From CAWJFJ01 sp963800065 (GTDB taxonomy: Bacteria > Actinomycetota > Acidimicrobiia > Acidimicrobiales > UBA8190), in the NCBI GenBank assembly GCA_963800065.1, contig CAWCZO010000008.1:682001-746000 (forward strand): a stretch of 64,000 bases of DNA, read 5' to 3'. Positions 41,719-50,791 of the stretch are shown in pieces. The stretch's first letter is position 1. Each line of letters begins with the position of its first letter. Below the pieces are notes generated by a model. It was not told the origin of the DNA and did no database searches. It saw only the letters and a list, made by a program, of their open reading frames with translations. Made by a program: the position numbers and the translations under genes.

Positions 41719-43310
41719 TGACTTCCCGGGCCCTTCATGCCTGCCGGCCCGGCCGCGACACGTTCTGCAGCTTGGGCCGCCGCCATCGGATCGTCCCCGT
41801 GTGGCGGGACCTGGTGGCCGACACGGTGACCCCCGTGGGCGCCTTCTTGCAGGTGGTGGGGGATCAGCCCGGCTTCCTGCTCGAGTCGGTGGAGGGAGGT
41901 GAGCGCTGGGGACGGTACTCGTTCGTGGGGCGACGACCGCTCACCACCCTGGTGGCCAGGGACCAGAAGGTGACGTCGACCGGACCGCTGGTGCTGGCAC
42001 CCGAGGTGGCCGCCTCCACCGGTGTCGGGTTGCTGGCCACCCTGGAGGCGCTCCTCGGCGCCTACCGATCGCCCGAGTTCGCCGACCTCCCGCCCCTGCA
42101 CGGCGGCCTCGTCGGCTACCTCGGTTACGACGTGGTGCGGGAGGTGGAGAGGCTGCCCGGGGTCCCTCCCGACGACCTCGGGTTTCCCGACGCCCTCCTG
42201 ATGGTCATCGGGCAGCTGTGCGCCTTCGACCACTGGCGTCAGCGGGTGGTTCTGGTGGACAACGTCGTCGTGGGCGACGACTGGACGGAGGCCGAAGCGG
42301 CCGACGCCTACGACAGCGCCAGCCGACGACTGGACGAGCTGGCCGACGACCTGTTCCGCCCGCTCGACCTGCCCGCCATGGAGCTTCCCGATCCGGCCGA
42401 TCAGCCGCCCACCCCGGACCGGACCATGGCTCCCTCGATGTTCGCCGATGTCGTCGATGTGGCCAAGGACCACATCACGGCGGGCGACATCTTCCAGGTG
42501 GTGCTGTCCCAGCGCTTCGACCTCGACCTCGACGCCGATCCCTTCGACTTCTACCGGGTCCTCCGCCTGGTCAATCCGAGTCCGTACCTCTACTTCGTGC
42601 GGGGCGAGCAGTGCACGGTGGTGGGATCGTCACCCGAGCCCATGGTGCGGCTGCGCGACGGCATCGTGACCTCCCGGCCCATCGCCGGCACCCGCCGGCG
42701 CGGGGCCACCCCGGCGGAGGACCAACGACTCGAGGCCGAGTTGGCCGAGCACCCCAAAGAGCTGGCCGAGCACATCATGCTGGTCGACCTGGCCCGCAAC
42801 GACGTGGGCCGGGTGGTGCGCTTCGGCACGGAGTGCATCGACGAGTTCCTCACGGTCGAGCGCTACAGCCACGTCATGCACCTGACGTCCCAGGTATCGG
42901 GGTGCCTGGTCGACGGCAAAGGCCCGATCGACGTCCTTCGGGCCACCATGCCGGCGGGCACGTTGTCGGGGGCACCCAAGGTGCGGGCCATGCAGATCAT
43001 CGACGATCTCGAGCCCACCAAGCGCGGCGTCTACGGAGGGGTGGTCGGGTACATCGACTTCTCGGGGAACCTCGACACGGCCATCGCCATCCGTACCATG
43101 GTGGTCGCTCCCGACGGGCGGGCCTCGGTGCAGGCCGGAGCGGGCATCGTGGCCGACAGCGATCCGATGGCCGAGGAGGCCGAGTGCGTCCACAAGGCCG
43201 CCGCCTTGTTGGCGGCCGTGCCGGCGGCGCGCCGGGCCACCGCCGCACGCCGGCGCCGCGCACCCGCCGCCGGTACCGCTACCGGTACCGCCACCGAAGG
43301 AAGATGGTGA
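41715..43310 (+). CDS. trpE: Anthranilate synthase component I
   Basis: Commits chorismate to tryptophan synthesis with ammonia from TrpG. The 531 residues show the feedback-binding N-terminus (LLESVEGGERWGRYSFVG, close to the usual LLES...RYS), the chorismate-binding blocks GDIFQVVLSQRF, NPSPYLYFV, SRPIAGTRRRGATPAED, LVDLARNDVGRVV, and the C-terminal TLSGAPKVRAMQIIDDLE and RAGAGIVADSDP-like QAGAGIVADSDPMAEEAE. Start is GTG 41715 (overlapping hisI) or ATG 41718. The C-terminal 25 residues are Ala/Arg/Thr-rich. trpG is not adjacent. Confidence 0.94.
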   Translation: MMTSRALHACRPGRDTFCSLGRRHRIVPVWRDLVADTVTPVGAFLQVVGDQPGFLLESVEGGERWGRYSFVGRRPLTTLVARDQKVTSTGPLVLAPEVAASTGVGLLATLEALLGAYRSPEFADLPPLHGGLVGYLGYDVVREVERLPGVPPDDLGFPDALLMVIGQLCAFDHWRQRVVLVDNVVVGDDWTEAEAADAYDSASRRLDELADDLFRPLDLPAMELPDPADQPPTPDRTMAPSMFADVVDVAKDHITAGDIFQVVLSQRFDLDLDADPFDFYRVLRLVNPSPYLYFVRGEQCTVVGSSPEPMVRLRDGIVTSRPIAGTRRRGATPAEDQRLEAELAEHPKELAEHIMLVDLARNDVGRVVRFGTECIDEFLTVERYSHVMHLTSQVSGCLVDGKGPIDVLRATMPAGTLSGAPKVRAMQIIDDLEPTKRGVYGGVVGYIDFSGNLDTAIAIRTMVVAPDGRASVQAGAGIVADSDPMAEEAECVHKAAALLAAVPAARRATAARRRRAPAAGTATGTATEGRW

Positions 43311-44278
43311 CCGACCCGGTCCCCGCCGACACCCCGTCCCCGTCCCCGTCGGCGGAGCTGACCGACGATTACGCGGCGATGCGCCACGGGGTGGGTGCCG
43401 TCACCGTGGCACGCGACGTGGTCCTGGTGTCGGGCCCTGACGCTGTCGAGTACCTCCAGGGCCAGTGCAGCCAGGATGTGGCGATCCTGGAGAGCGGGAT
43501 GTCGGCCGACGCCCTGCTCCTCACCCCCCAGGGAAAGCTCGATGCAATGGTGCGGGTGACCCGGTCCGGTGACGACGAACTCTACGTGGACGTCGATGGC
43601 GGTTACGGCGACGCCGTGATGGCTCGGTTGGCCCGATTCAAGCTTCGGGTCAAGGTCCAGATCGAGCCGGTGGATTGGCGGATCGTGGCCCTGCGCGGGC
43701 CCGGCGCGGCGTCGCTCGTCGGCGACGTGACCCCGCCGGCGGGGACATCGTTCGTGGTGCCCTACGCCTGGGACGGGGTGACCGGCGTGGACCTGCTGGG
43801 TCCCGATCCCCGGATTCCCGCCCAGGTCCGGCGGTGCGGACCGGAGGCCTGGCGGGCGTTACGGGTCGAGGCCGGCATTCCCGCCATGGGAGCGGAGCTC
43901 GACGAGCGCACCATCGCCGCCGAGGCGGACCTCGTCGAACGCTGCGTGAGTTTCACCAAGGGCTGTTACACGGGTCAGGAGCTCGTGGCCCGGCTCGACG
44001 CCCGTGGGAACAAGGTGGCGCGACGCCTGCGTGCCGTCGCCATCGACCCCGCGCAGGCGGCGGGAGTGACCCTCCGACCGGGAGCCGAGGTCTCGGTGGG
44101 GGACAAGGTGGTCGGACGGCTGACGTCGGTGGCGTGGTCGCCGGTCCTGGGGACGGCGGTCGCCCTCTGCTATCTCCATCGCCACGTGGAACCGCCGTGC
44201 GACGTTCGGGTCCAGGTGGAGGGCTCCGCCCGAGGCAGGGCCCCCGCTCGCGCCCTGGCTCTGCCACTCGCCGTCTGA
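43304..44278 (+). CDS. ygfZ: YgfZ/GcvT-fold folate-binding protein
   Basis: A tetrahydrofolate-dependent protein linked to iron-sulfur cluster assembly or repair. The diagnostic motif KGCYTGQE (C221) is intact, preceded by LVERCVSFT and followed by LVARLDARGNKVARRLRAV. The N-terminal GcvT-like domain has SGPDAVEYLQGQCSQDV and LLLTPQGKLDAMVRV. 324 residues from ATG 43304, with GTG 43307 also possible; GAAGGAAG lies directly upstream. It overlaps trpE by 7 nt and ends the his-trp run. Confidence 0.9.
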   Translation: MVTDPVPADTPSPSPSAELTDDYAAMRHGVGAVTVARDVVLVSGPDAVEYLQGQCSQDVAILESGMSADALLLTPQGKLDAMVRVTRSGDDELYVDVDGGYGDAVMARLARFKLRVKVQIEPVDWRIVALRGPGAASLVGDVTPPAGTSFVVPYAWDGVTGVDLLGPDPRIPAQVRRCGPEAWRALRVEAGIPAMGAELDERTIAAEADLVERCVSFTKGCYTGQELVARLDARGNKVARRLRAVAIDPAQAAGVTLRPGAEVSVGDKVVGRLTSVAWSPVLGTAVALCYLHRHVEPPCDVRVQVEGSARGRAPARALALPLAV

Positions 44279-44295
44279 CGACGGCCCCACGGCGT

Positions 44296-44339
44296 CCGGG
44301 TGGTACACCCGGGCCACGGGGGAACCGGCCGCTGCCGGT
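44296..44339. terminator. Two short hairpins between convergent ygfZ and the LuxR-type gene
   Basis: CCGGGTG-GTA-CACCCGG (44296-44312) and ACCGGC-CGCT-GCCGGT (44324-44339) follow one another. They sit between convergent stop codons and could serve both directions. No U-tract is present. Confidence 0.45.
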
Positions 44340-45962
44340 CAGCCGAGGGCGGTTGCTCGCGGGTAGGCGCCGTTGGCGATGGCCACGGCCGCCAGCTGGG
44401 AATTGACGTTCAGTTTGCGCAGGATGGAGCGAATGTGCGACCGGACCGTGGTGAGCGACACGACGAGCTCGGAGGCGATCTCACCGGCGGCCCGACCCTC
44501 CATCATGTGGAAGAGGACCTTGCGCTCGGTGGAGGTGAGGTGCACGAGGGCGTCGAAGGGCGCCGGTAGCTGGCGCCGCGGCCGCTGGGATCCATTGGTG
44601 CCGTTTCCGCTGACGCGTGCGGTTCCGTTCGCCTTCCCGGCCGACACCTTGGCCACCGTGACGAGTTCGTCGGCCAGTGCGTCGATGTGCAGCAGGCCGG
44701 CGGCCCCCTGTTCCACGCAGGCGGCGACTCCTGCCGCGCTGGAGCCGACACTCAAGGCGATGACCGAGGCCCCCGCGTCGACCAGGGCGCGGGCGAGGCG
44801 CGCCGGGTGTTCCCACGGCGTCCCGCCGTCGGCCTCACTGAGCGGGCGAGCGGTGTCCGGGTGCAGGATCAGCACCACGGCGTCGGCCTCGCTGACCGAG
44901 TGGTCGTCGACGACGGTGTCGGGCCGGTCGGCCGCCGACAGGATCGGGCACACGCCCAGACGCCGGGCGGCGGCCGCCACCCCCTGGACAGCTGAGCGGG
45001 GGGTGTCGCTGGAGGCCACGGCCGGGTCGACCACCAGGATGGTGAGACCGGCGACTCTCGAATGCGACGGGAACCGGTCGGCGTCGGATGCCTGCGGCCT
45101 CGCCGCCCGCATGCCAGAGGCACCGGTGTCCCGGTCGACCGGGTCGAATCGTCGATAGGACGTGCGGCGTAGCAAGCGGTGTGCCGACGCCGACGCCGGC
45201 GCCGCCGCGCCGGTGGCCCCGGCGCGGCGCGAGCGGCGCCCGGACTGGCTGAACCCGCCCTGGGCCACGCGCAGGAGCTCGTGCCGCTCGGGCACCTGAA
45301 TCACGGTGACGGTGGAGGCCGGCGTCGTTTCATGGCGCGTCCGGGCGATGGACACCCGGCCCTGCGGGGACCTCGTCGAGGCGATGGCCGCGTCGATCAG
45401 GTCACCCGGCTCCACGGCCGTCGTCCCGGCGCTGACACCGATGGTTACCCGGAGGTCGAGGGTGGTGGTGCCCACGGTCAAGTGGTCGCCCATGGCGCGG
45501 GCCAGAACGCGTCCCGAGCTCGCTCGGGGCGATCCTGTGCGAGCCGTGTCCGAAGCACACGGCGAGGCGTGAGGCACCCAACATGCACACCCGGTCGGCG
45601 GGCCGGATGCAGCGTTCCATCCGGCGGACGGCCAGACCGCGCAAGACATCGGAAGCGACGTTGTGACCGTTGGTCAGGGCGTTGGACTTGACGTCGACGC
45701 AGGCGATGACGCGGATGCTCGAATCGGCCGTGTCGTCTCGGCGATCGACGTTTCGCGGACGGGCGTCGGCGACGGATGCCTCAAGAGTGCCGTCGGGGCA
45801 GGGGGCGCCCTGGAGGGTGAGCGCGCGCTGGCGTGGCTCGGGTGTCGCCCAGGTCGCGGCTCCCCGCGTCTTGTCGGCGTACTCGCCAGCGAACGTCAAC
45901 GTGCCCCCCGCTCTCCCAAATCCCCATGTCGCTTCGCGTCTTCCGCCGACGCGATACGACAA
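44339..45962 (-). pseudogene. Degenerate GGDEF-like/LuxR-type HTH regulator, broken by a +1 frameshift
   Basis: The C-terminal portion (44339 to about 45520) has a receiver-like middle (LTILVVDPAVASSDTPRSAV) and a LuxR helix-turn-helix (LTSTERKVLFHMMEGRAAGE, VSLTTVRSHIRSILRKLNV). The N-terminal part, in another frame from TTG 45962, reads like a GGDEF domain: NGHNVASDVLRGLAVRRMER, RPADRVCMLGASRLAVCFG, with GASRL in place of GGDEF. Its end (LRVTIGVSAG, DLIDAAIAS) is in the LuxR frame. One extra base near 45513-45525, inside the inverted repeat CCCGAGC-TC-GCTCGGG, explains the switch. The GGDEF motif loss implies no cyclase activity. If the shift is a sequence error, the repaired protein has about 540 residues. 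Confidence 0.72.
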
Positions 45963-46247
45963 CCTGCACTCTACACCTCACTGTACGCGCGGGCCTAGGG
46001 GCAATTTTAGCCACAGTCCACGCCGAACGGCCCCGTCCCCCCTCAATATTCAGGGTTATCGCCTGGGTCCGTCACCCGGTTATATCTGACAGGCCATCAG
46101 AAACGCTCGTCGGATCGGCCTGACGTGGCCGCCCCCGAGGCCGCCGCCACCGCCGCCGGGGCCGGGGCCGGGCCGGGCGCAACCCTCCGTTCCTGAGGCC
46201 CAACATACAGAGTGTCGGGACATCGCGTGTCACGGACGATACGGGGG
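45963..46247. other. Intergenic region upstream of the GGDEF/LuxR gene
   Basis: Contains the only clearly AT-rich patch nearby (about 46008-46090). On the minus strand it has TAAAAT near 46011-46016, a possible -10 element for the regulator, about 45 nt before TTG 45962, and a poly-Gly/Pro-like GCCGCC run near 46130. No gene or RNA is recognised. Confidence 0.4.
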
Positions 46248-47222
46248 CTAGACATCTCTGTGGTCGGCTGCAGGCGGGGGCCGTCGGGCGCCACGTATTT
46301 TCCACCACGTCTCGACCAGGCGCATGGCCCGGGACGAACGGATCTGTCGGTTCAGGACCTCGTAGTCCCGGCGCAGGGACAGGAAGTCGTCGACCCATGG
46401 CGCCTCGGGGCCGAGGTCGGGCGATCGCCACGGATGGTGCGGCCCGGCCAGCGGGTGCATGAGGGCGAGGAGATCCCGTCGGCTCCCGCTCATGGCGTCC
46501 CGTTCGTCCGAGGGGACGCCCCGGTGCCGGAGGCCGGCGTCGAGGGAATCGACGGCGCTCTCCACCCTGGTCTGCTCCACCTCGATCCCGACGTCGGAGA
46601 GGAAGCGCACCAGGGAGCGGCACGTGGACACCGGATCGTCCAGGAGTCGGCCGTATTCGGCCACGAAGGTGGGGACACCGTCGAGGGCGGCACAGGCGCT
46701 GCGCAGGTAGCGCTCCCACAAAGCCAGGCCGTGGGTGAGGGTCAGGTGGTCCCGCGCCTGCAGCGAGTGCGCCACCTCGAGACCGTCGCGGTAGACGAGG
46801 ACGGCGGCCAACGGAGGGGCCAGCACCGAGCGCCAGAAGGGCAGGACGATGCAATTGCGCGGATCCTTCCAGACCATGGGCCGGGTCGGGAACGTGGACA
46901 GGAACGCCTTCCGGGCAGGGCCCTCCACGGCGACGATCTCCCGCCTGAGCTCCCATCCCGGTTCGGGCGGCGGGGGGGCTGACCACGTGGCGCCGAGAAT
47001 GTGCAGCAGCTGATTGTCGACGCGCGTGAGGACCTTGCTTTCGAAGTGCCCGCGTTCGTTCGACTTTGTGGCGGGGATCAGATCCTCGTCCGACGGTCCC
47101 CTGATCCCCAGTTGGGCCAGCATGCCGGCGACGGCCGACGTCCCGCTGCGGTGCATGCCGATGACGAACACACAGGTGTCGCCCGACGCCTCCCGGGCAG
47201 CCGTGGACGGGTGGTGGGTCAC
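46248..47222 (-). CDS. Sulfotransferase family protein
   Basis: A 324-residue PAPS-dependent sulfotransferase-like protein. The 5'-phosphosulfate loop is GMHRSGTSAVAGMLAQLG near residue 20, and the 3'-phosphate binding strand is around AAVLVYRDGLEVAHSLQARD (Arg/Ser of the 3'-PB motif). RPMVWKDPRNCIVLPFWRSV is typical of bacterial members acting on glycans or lipids. GTG 47222 follows the upstream glycosyltransferase-like gene by 15 nt, so the two probably form one operon. The acceptor is unknown; a surface glycan is a reasonable guess. Confidence 0.85.
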   Translation of the reverse strand: MTHHPSTAAREASGDTCVFVIGMHRSGTSAVAGMLAQLGIRGPSDEDLIPATKSNERGHFESKVLTRVDNQLLHILGATWSAPPPPEPGWELRREIVAVEGPARKAFLSTFPTRPMVWKDPRNCIVLPFWRSVLAPPLAAVLVYRDGLEVAHSLQARDHLTLTHGLALWERYLRSACAALDGVPTFVAEYGRLLDDPVSTCRSLVRFLSDVGIEVEQTRVESAVDSLDAGLRHRGVPSDERDAMSGSRRDLLALMHPLAGPHHPWRSPDLGPEAPWVDDFLSLRRDYEVLNRQIRSSRAMRLVETWWKIRGARRPPPAADHRDV

Positions 47223-47237
47223 GGGGTTGTGACCGGA

Positions 47238-48179
47238 TCAATCGGGGGGGACGGAGTCGTCGAAGACACGGAAGAAGTCGTCATCGGTCGAGAGTTGATG
47301 GAAGATCTCTTCGCCCAACGCCGCCAGCTTCTGCCCGCGCTCGGTCTTCGTGAGCTTCACGTAGTGACGGTGCTCGAGCCGTAGCCTGACCGTCTTGACC
47401 GCCGCCCTGGCCACCATGCCGGGCCGGAGCTGGCGAAGAGCCTGAGGGTCGGCGAGGGCGTTGGCCCGCAACAGGCCGAGGTTCGGGCTGTCGGCCGTGG
47501 GGCGGAGCCCCCGTCCGGCGGCGGCCTTCTTCTGGTAACGGCTGGCCCAGTCGACGCGCTCGACCCTGGTCGTCTGGAAGCCGGCGCCGTGGTGGTAGAT
47601 CCGGTGGTCATAGATCCCGAACCAGACCGGATGCGGGTTGGACGTGTTCGTCCGGAGCAACGGCAACCATTCGATCCCGTTGTCGCGGAGCTTGACCAGA
47701 AGATTGCCCCCGACATCGGCCACTTCGCGTCCGGCGGTGTTGATCCATGTTCCTCCCGTGCGCCAGTCACCGTCGATCTCCTTCCAGAATCCGACGGTGG
47801 TGGCGCAGAACAGGGGATGCGGTTGGCAGTCGCCGAGGTTCTCGTCCCGACGGACGGCCACCAGAGGGAAGGCGCGAAGGGTTTCCTCGACCCACGGAAC
47901 GAGTCGTCGGATGGGGAAGGCGTCGCCGTCGAGGAAGATCAGGATGTCGGTCGGGGCGGCGTCCTCGGCGATGATGGCGGCCAGTTGGTTCAGCTTCGAT
48001 GCGTGTCCGCCTTCCAGGTCGGCGGCGAAGTGGAAGCGGGACCATGTCTGCCGGTCGTCGATCCCGTTCAGGGAAGCGAAGACCCGGTAGGGAGCATCAC
48101 CGAAACCGCGGGCCACATAGTGGAGTTGGGGATCGATCCACTTCGCCGTCTGCCAATGGACCGTGGCGATGTTGATCAC
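47238..48179 (-). CDS. Glycosyltransferase-like protein (GT-A, DxD)
   Basis: A 313-residue protein without signal peptide. The core ILIFLDGDAFPIRRLVPWVE carries a DGD metal-binding motif; VAVRRDENLGDCQPHPLFCA and DWRTGGTWINTAGREVADVG resemble the acceptor region of GT-A enzymes that handle sugar-nucleotide donors. The Trp/His-rich N-terminus TVHWQTAKWIDPQLHYVA is distinctive. I cannot name a family. GTG 48179 has GGAGAAGG upstream. It lies directly ahead of the sulfotransferase, so it may build the sugar that is then sulfated. Confidence 0.7.
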   Translation of the reverse strand: MINIATVHWQTAKWIDPQLHYVARGFGDAPYRVFASLNGIDDRQTWSRFHFAADLEGGHASKLNQLAAIIAEDAAPTDILIFLDGDAFPIRRLVPWVEETLRAFPLVAVRRDENLGDCQPHPLFCATTVGFWKEIDGDWRTGGTWINTAGREVADVGGNLLVKLRDNGIEWLPLLRTNTSNPHPVWFGIYDHRIYHHGAGFQTTRVERVDWASRYQKKAAAGRGLRPTADSPNLGLLRANALADPQALRQLRPGMVARAAVKTVRLRLEHRHYVKLTKTERGQKLAALGEEIFHQLSTDDDFFRVFDDSVPPD

Positions 48180-48346
48180 AGGCCTTCTCCGAGCTGGTCA
48201 CGGAGTGGTCGAACCCTCCTGACGTGTACCGAGCCACGCACGGGATTGTCTATCATTTCGCCGGTGGAGCCCCCGACCACCGGTCGGTGGACGAGCGGGG
48301 CTCGGGCGCCGGGCCGTCCCGACGCCGTCGCTGTGCGCCCGGGTCG

Positions 48347-48988
48347 TCAGCGCCGCAGGCGCAGCCGCGGTCGGCCGACGAGGAGCAGGGTACCGAGCAG
48401 GAGGAGTCCACTCCCGACCAGGCCGAGGATCCACAGACCGACGCCTGTCCCGGTGAAGGCCAGTCGCGACCCCGACACCCGGGTGGGCGAGTTCGTCTTC
48501 GTCGCCTTGGCGGCGGCCACCCTCGGTGGAATCGTGGTCGTCGGTGAAGGGGCCGACGCTTCTATGACCTTCGGCTTCCCGTCCTTCGGTTTGTGCCCTC
48601 CCTTCGACGAGGTCACGGGAGTGGTGGTCGTGGTCGTGGTTGTCGACGTCGTCGTCGTCGTGGTGGCGGAGTGCCCGCCGCAGGTTGCGAGAGTGGTGAC
48701 GGCGCCGGCGACCCATTTCGCACCGCGAAGCACGTCGGCCTGGAACTTGCAGGCCGGGGTGGCGGGCACGGCCACCGCCAATGTGCCCGCTGATCCCGAG
48801 GTGGTGCCGACGAGCTTGCCGTGGGCCCACAGGTTCAGGGTCCACGTCGTCCCGCCCGGGTCTCTGGCAATGGTGAAGGTCGCCTGGCCCGGCGTGATCG
48901 TCGGTCCCGACTGGCCGGCGGACGCCGGCGTCGCCATGGCCAACGCCACCACCAGAGCCGCCCCGGTGCACAACCACAGTCGCTTCAT
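48347..48988 (-). CDS. Small LAFTG-anchored surface protein with poly-Thr stalk
   Basis: 213 residues: signal peptide (MKRLWLCTGAALVVALAMAT, then PASA), a compact beta-type domain with two cysteines (CKFQADVLRGAKWVAGAVTT, then LATCGGHSA), a Thr tract with one Ser, a Lys/Pro-rich linker, then RLAFTGTGVGLWILGLVGSG, a membrane helix and the basic end RPRLRLRR. ATG 48988 with GAGGAGG 7 nt upstream is a strong start. The sortase gene is 387 bp upstream on the same strand, which makes this the most likely dedicated substrate. Confidence 0.83.
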   Translation of the reverse strand: MKRLWLCTGAALVVALAMATPASAGQSGPTITPGQATFTIARDPGGTTWTLNLWAHGKLVGTTSGSAGTLAVAVPATPACKFQADVLRGAKWVAGAVTTLATCGGHSATTTTTTSTTTTTTTTPVTSSKGGHKPKDGKPKVIEASAPSPTTTIPPRVAAAKATKTNSPTRVSGSRLAFTGTGVGLWILGLVGSGLLLLGTLLLVGRPRLRLRR

Positions 48989-49375
48989 TCTCCGCCTCCT
49001 CGCTCCGAGGTCGACACGTTTCGTCTCGATCTGACAGCAACTGAGGGGTCGAAATCCGCAGGTGTAAACGCTGGCCGTCAGCGAATTGTTACGTGGGTCC
49101 CGCCGGACCGTTTCGCGATCTCCACCGTCCGGTTCCCGATAGGGGTTGTGGAGAGAGACCACGCCGGGGTAGCCACCGGAGCGACTACGCCTCGAGTGAC
49201 GATACCAGGTGTCCGACCGGATATTCCATGCCGCTCGGTCGTATTCCGACCGGGATTGACGCGACCCACGCGCCGAGCGGGGCGCGCCACCTTCACGCGT
49301 TGTCCCCAATGACCTCATGAACCCCGTCAGCCTCGGGTCCATCCGTGACCCAGCCGGACGCGGCGGGGAGGACCG
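48989..49375. other. Intergenic region between the sortase and small LAFTG genes
   Basis: 387 bp without a credible gene. It contains TCCGACCGG at 49212-49220 and 49245-49253 plus the inverted CGGTCG at 49236-49241, a possible operator cluster. The leader of the small LAFTG gene (with its GAGGAGG) is at the left end. No terminator-like hairpin stands out. Confidence 0.45.
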
Positions 49376-50323
49376 TCAGAAGCTGGCCGGGAGAACAGCG
49401 CTCACGTGGCCGAAGAAGATGAAGAGCACGATCACCACCACGGGCGAGCCGAGCGTCAGGACGCCCCAGCGCCCGGGGCTGCGCACGCGGCGCCACAGGA
49501 CCCAGAGGCCGAGGCCGGCAGCGGCGGTCAACAGCCCCCACAGCACGGCCCCTCCGACGCTCCCGCCGCCACCGTTGTCGGCCAAGGTCGCGTCGCCGCG
49601 ACGTGTCGCCGTCTTGGTGGGCGTCGTCGGCGCGGCGGCGCGCAGTACCTCGTTCCTGTGGGAGCTCCGCAGTGTGGCCACCACCACCAGACGCTGGGTG
49701 GCGCTGTAACGCGGATTGCACGTCGTCAGTGTGAGCTCGGACCCGGAGGTGGAGTCGAGCACCGCCGAGTCGGTCGGCGGCACGATGGTGTTCTGCGTCA
49801 CCGCGTAGTCGAAGGTGCCCTGGACCGTCTGGATGATGATGGGGTCGCCCGTCTGCAGCTCGTTCAGATTGTAGAAAGGGGCCGCGTACGTCGTGCGGTG
49901 GCCGGCGATGGCCACGTTGCCGGGTTCACCGGGCATGGGGGTACCGGGGTAGTGCCCCGGGCCCTGGCGCAACTGGTCGGTACCGACGCCTTCCACGATC
50001 ACGTCGTCGCTCATGCCGATGCGGGGGATGGAGAGGAATCCGACCGGCGAACCGAGGGCCGGACTGTCGGCCAGGGCGGCTACGTCCCCCTGCCCCAGGG
50101 TGTCGGCGCCGGGCCCGTCGCCTCGGGTGGGAGCGGTGGGGGAGTGGGCCTTGGCCGCGCCCCGGTGGAGCTGGGCGTCGAGCTCGGTCCGCAGGCGGGA
50201 CTGGGCCGAGTGCTCGGACAGGGAGGTACCCCAGAGCTGGTAGCCGACGAAGGCCAGAAGCAGTGCCCCGATGGCGCACGATGTCTTCCCGGCGGCCCGG
50301 AGCGCCGTCTGCCTCGCCTTCAC
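49376..50323 (-). CDS. srtE: Class E sortase
   Basis: A transpeptidase that cleaves LAXTG signals and joins proteins to peptidoglycan. 315 residues: N-terminal membrane helix (CAIGALLLAFVGYQLWGTSL), linker, then the beta-barrel with catalytic H142 in AIAGHRTTY, C202 in LTLTTCNPRYSATQR and R211. TLTTCNPRYSA matches class E rather than classes A-D. Unusually, the C-terminus carries two more hydrophobic stretches (AVLWGLLTAAAGLGLWVLW, VVVIVLFIFFGHVSAVL), as in some actinobacterial sortases. GTG 50323 has TACAAT 6 nt upstream. Three LAFTG proteins in this window are probable substrates. Confidence 0.9.
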   Translation of the reverse strand: MKARQTALRAAGKTSCAIGALLLAFVGYQLWGTSLSEHSAQSRLRTELDAQLHRGAAKAHSPTAPTRGDGPGADTLGQGDVAALADSPALGSPVGFLSIPRIGMSDDVIVEGVGTDQLRQGPGHYPGTPMPGEPGNVAIAGHRTTYAAPFYNLNELQTGDPIIIQTVQGTFDYAVTQNTIVPPTDSAVLDSTSGSELTLTTCNPRYSATQRLVVVATLRSSHRNEVLRAAAPTTPTKTATRRGDATLADNGGGGSVGGAVLWGLLTAAAGLGLWVLWRRVRSPGRWGVLTLGSPVVVIVLFIFFGHVSAVLPASF

Positions 50324-50329
50324 CGCTCC

Positions 50330-50335
50330 ATTGTA
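50330..50335 (-). promoter_or_regulatory. Candidate -10 box (TACAAT) for the sortase gene
   Basis: TACAAT on the minus strand ends 6 nt before GTG 50323. It is the closest match to the TATAAT consensus among the leaderless-type boxes here. Confidence 0.5.
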
Positions 50336-50535
50336 CGGGGGGGTGGGATCGCGTTGAGGGGCGGCCCCGCCCCGGGCCGCCGTGCCGGACGCAGGTGGAA
50401 ACACGTGGACGGGCCCCGGGGAATCACCTGTCCAGGCCGGCGGGATGACCCTGCACCCGGGTCGATTTCCTCAATCCTGAGGATGTGGTGCCGGGAACGG
50501 GCCGTCACCATGGGACGCGGACAGTCTACGATCGG

Positions 50536-50553
50536 CCTGGTTCACGAACCGGG
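50536..50553. promoter_or_regulatory. Palindrome, possible operator
   Basis: CC-T-GGTTC-AC-GAACC-G-GG is an inverted repeat with one mismatched pair. It lies between the divergent sortase and secreted-protein genes, a typical position for a repressor or activator site. No regulator can be assigned. Confidence 0.35.
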
Positions 50554-50791
50554 TTGTGGGTAGGGTGTCCACGCATCATGGCTGGGGGTGGGGTCGGGGA
50601 GGGGGTGGCCGCGGTGGCGTGTGTGTCGCACCGGTCCGAGCTTCGCAGGCCAGGCACCGAGCTCGATGTAGTTGTCAGCACGACACGACTCGAGACTGAA
50701 TGTAATGAAAAGAAGTGCCCAAGCGTTTGGTAAGAGACACCGCTAGACGACACGGCGCGACGCGGTTCCGCCGGTCCCTCAAGGAGGACAT

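Larger units (their letters stand above)
50324..50791. other. Intergenic region between sortase and secreted protein genes
   Basis: 468 bp between divergent genes. It contains the sortase -10 box at the left, the palindrome at 50536-50553, a relatively AT-rich stretch near 50695-50735, and a strong Shine-Dalgarno AAGGAGG at 50781-50787. No gene is seen. Confidence 0.5.

Noticed and set aside
45963..46247. Possible c-di-GMP or c-di-AMP riboswitch in front of the GGDEF/LuxR gene
   Set aside because: I could not match the conserved core bases of either class on either strand.
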